Assembly (NCBI GenBank): GCA_900068845.1
Contig: CEFQ01000010.1
Span: 601,326-665,325 of the forward strand
Source: Enterobacter ludwigii
GTDB taxonomy: Bacteria > Pseudomonadota > Gammaproteobacteria > Enterobacterales > Enterobacteriaceae
DNA length: 64,000 nucleotides
Direction: 5' to 3'
Within the stretch, counting starts at the first letter, position 1. Each line of letters starts with the position of its first letter. The position numbers and the translations under genes are program-made. Positions 63,603-64,000 of the stretch are shown piece by piece. Under the pieces are notes generated by a model. The model searched no databases. It was not told the DNA's origin and worked only from the letters and a program-made list of their open reading frames with translations.

Positions 63603-63629
63603 AAGCGGCAGAAATGCCGCTTTTTTTTC
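63603..63629 (+). terminator. Terminator of opgGH
   Basis: Stem AAGCGGCA / TGCCGCTT (63603-63610, 63615-63622) with a GAAA loop and eight T residues, just after opgH. Confidence 0.95.
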
Positions 63630-63721
63630 GCCATTAATCTGACGAAATCTTTACGCCTGGGTAGTGGTTATTTCATCTCACAGGCGGTTAAACTAACACC
63701 AGTCTACTGTGAGTAAATGTT

Positions 63722-63961
63722 GTGAATGATTTCCTGAAACTAACCGCGCTTAGCGTCGCCATCGTTTTATTATCCGGCTGTGGCAGCATTATCAGCCGTA
63801 CCTTTCCCGGCCAGGGTCACGGTAACCAATATTATCCCGGCGTGCAGTGGGATGTTCGTGACGGACCGTGGCGTGTACTGACCATTCTCGATTTACCGCT
63901 ATCGCTGGTGATGGACACACTTTTATTGCCGGTTGATGCCAATCACGGCCCGTACGAATAA
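63722..63961 (+). CDS. yceK: YceK family lipoprotein
   Basis: A 79-residue lipoprotein with lipobox LSGC (C20). The mature part GSIISRTFPGQGHGNQYYPG... ends NHGPYE, nearly the same as E. coli YceK. The function is unknown; DUF1375. The start is GTG 63722, the only in-frame start before the signal sequence. It follows opgH, as in E. coli. The last 39 bases of the window show nothing further. Confidence 0.93.
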   Translation: MNDFLKLTALSVAIVLLSGCGSIISRTFPGQGHGNQYYPGVQWDVRDGPWRVLTILDLPLSLVMDTLLLPVDANHGPYE

Positions 63962-64000
63962 CATCAATTACAGATTGTCAGAAGGGCTGTTATCGTCTTC

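Overview
The window looks like a chromosomal segment from an Erwiniaceae member, most likely Pantoea or a close relative. Gene order matches the E. coli hspQ-rlmI-acyP-tusE-yccA-serT, agp/yccJ-wrbA-ymdF-rut-rutR, sdiA/yecF/uvrY-uvrC-pgsA-glyW-cysT-leuZ and clsC/opgC/opgGH/yceK neighbourhoods. The protein sequences are clearly enterobacterial, but blocks absent from E. coli K-12 are inserted between these islands. No transposase, integrase, phage gene or CRISPR array was seen.

Layout. 1-3.1 kb: housekeeping genes, with a textbook heat-shock promoter before hspQ. 3.3-3.5 kb: two tandem tRNA-Ser(UGA) genes. 3.7-5.4 kb: a periplasmic Agp-type glucose-1-phosphatase with an unusual Lys/Ala-rich tail. 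5.5-10.2 kb: an orphan 1576-residue protein of about 14 Ig-like modules, with three near-identical 97-residue repeats. 10.5-13.3 kb: an aldehyde dehydrogenase, yccJ-wrbA and ymdF. 13.4-20.2 kb: an EamA transporter, then the pyrimidine-degradation operon rutABCDFG (no rutE) and divergent rutR, with a sigma-54 promoter and a candidate RutR operator between rutA and rutR. 20.2-24.3 kb: a YdjM-like membrane protein, cycA, an extensin-like protein and a DUF4396 protein.

24.8-30.7 kb: sdiA is followed directly by a complete luxI-type synthase gene, with a perfect 20-bp palindrome resembling a lux box between them. Then come yecF, uvrY-uvrC-pgsA and tRNA-Gly/Cys/Leu. 30.8-33.5 kb: a small lipoprotein, a SulP transporter, a YmgB/AriR-family regulator and a candidate small RNA. 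33.5-38.7 kb: a MarR-controlled tripartite efflux operon (DHA2-type MFS, HlyD-type adaptor, outer-membrane factor) and a lipoprotein.

38.9-52.3 kb: a 16-gene aryl-polyene cluster (apeC to apeR) arranged as one tightly coupled operon. It makes a polyene fatty acyl chain on ACPs, attaches it to a lipid and exports it to the outer membrane. 52.3-64 kb: a nested inverted-repeat element, a Fur-box-controlled TonB receptor, two tiny membrane proteins, a GH1-like protein with an altered catalytic residue, clsC, opgC, opgGH (osmoregulated periplasmic glucans) and yceK. The most interesting features are the sdiA-luxI pair, the Ig-like repeat protein, the candidate small RNA near 33.2 kb, the nested repeat after apeR and the compact ape cluster.
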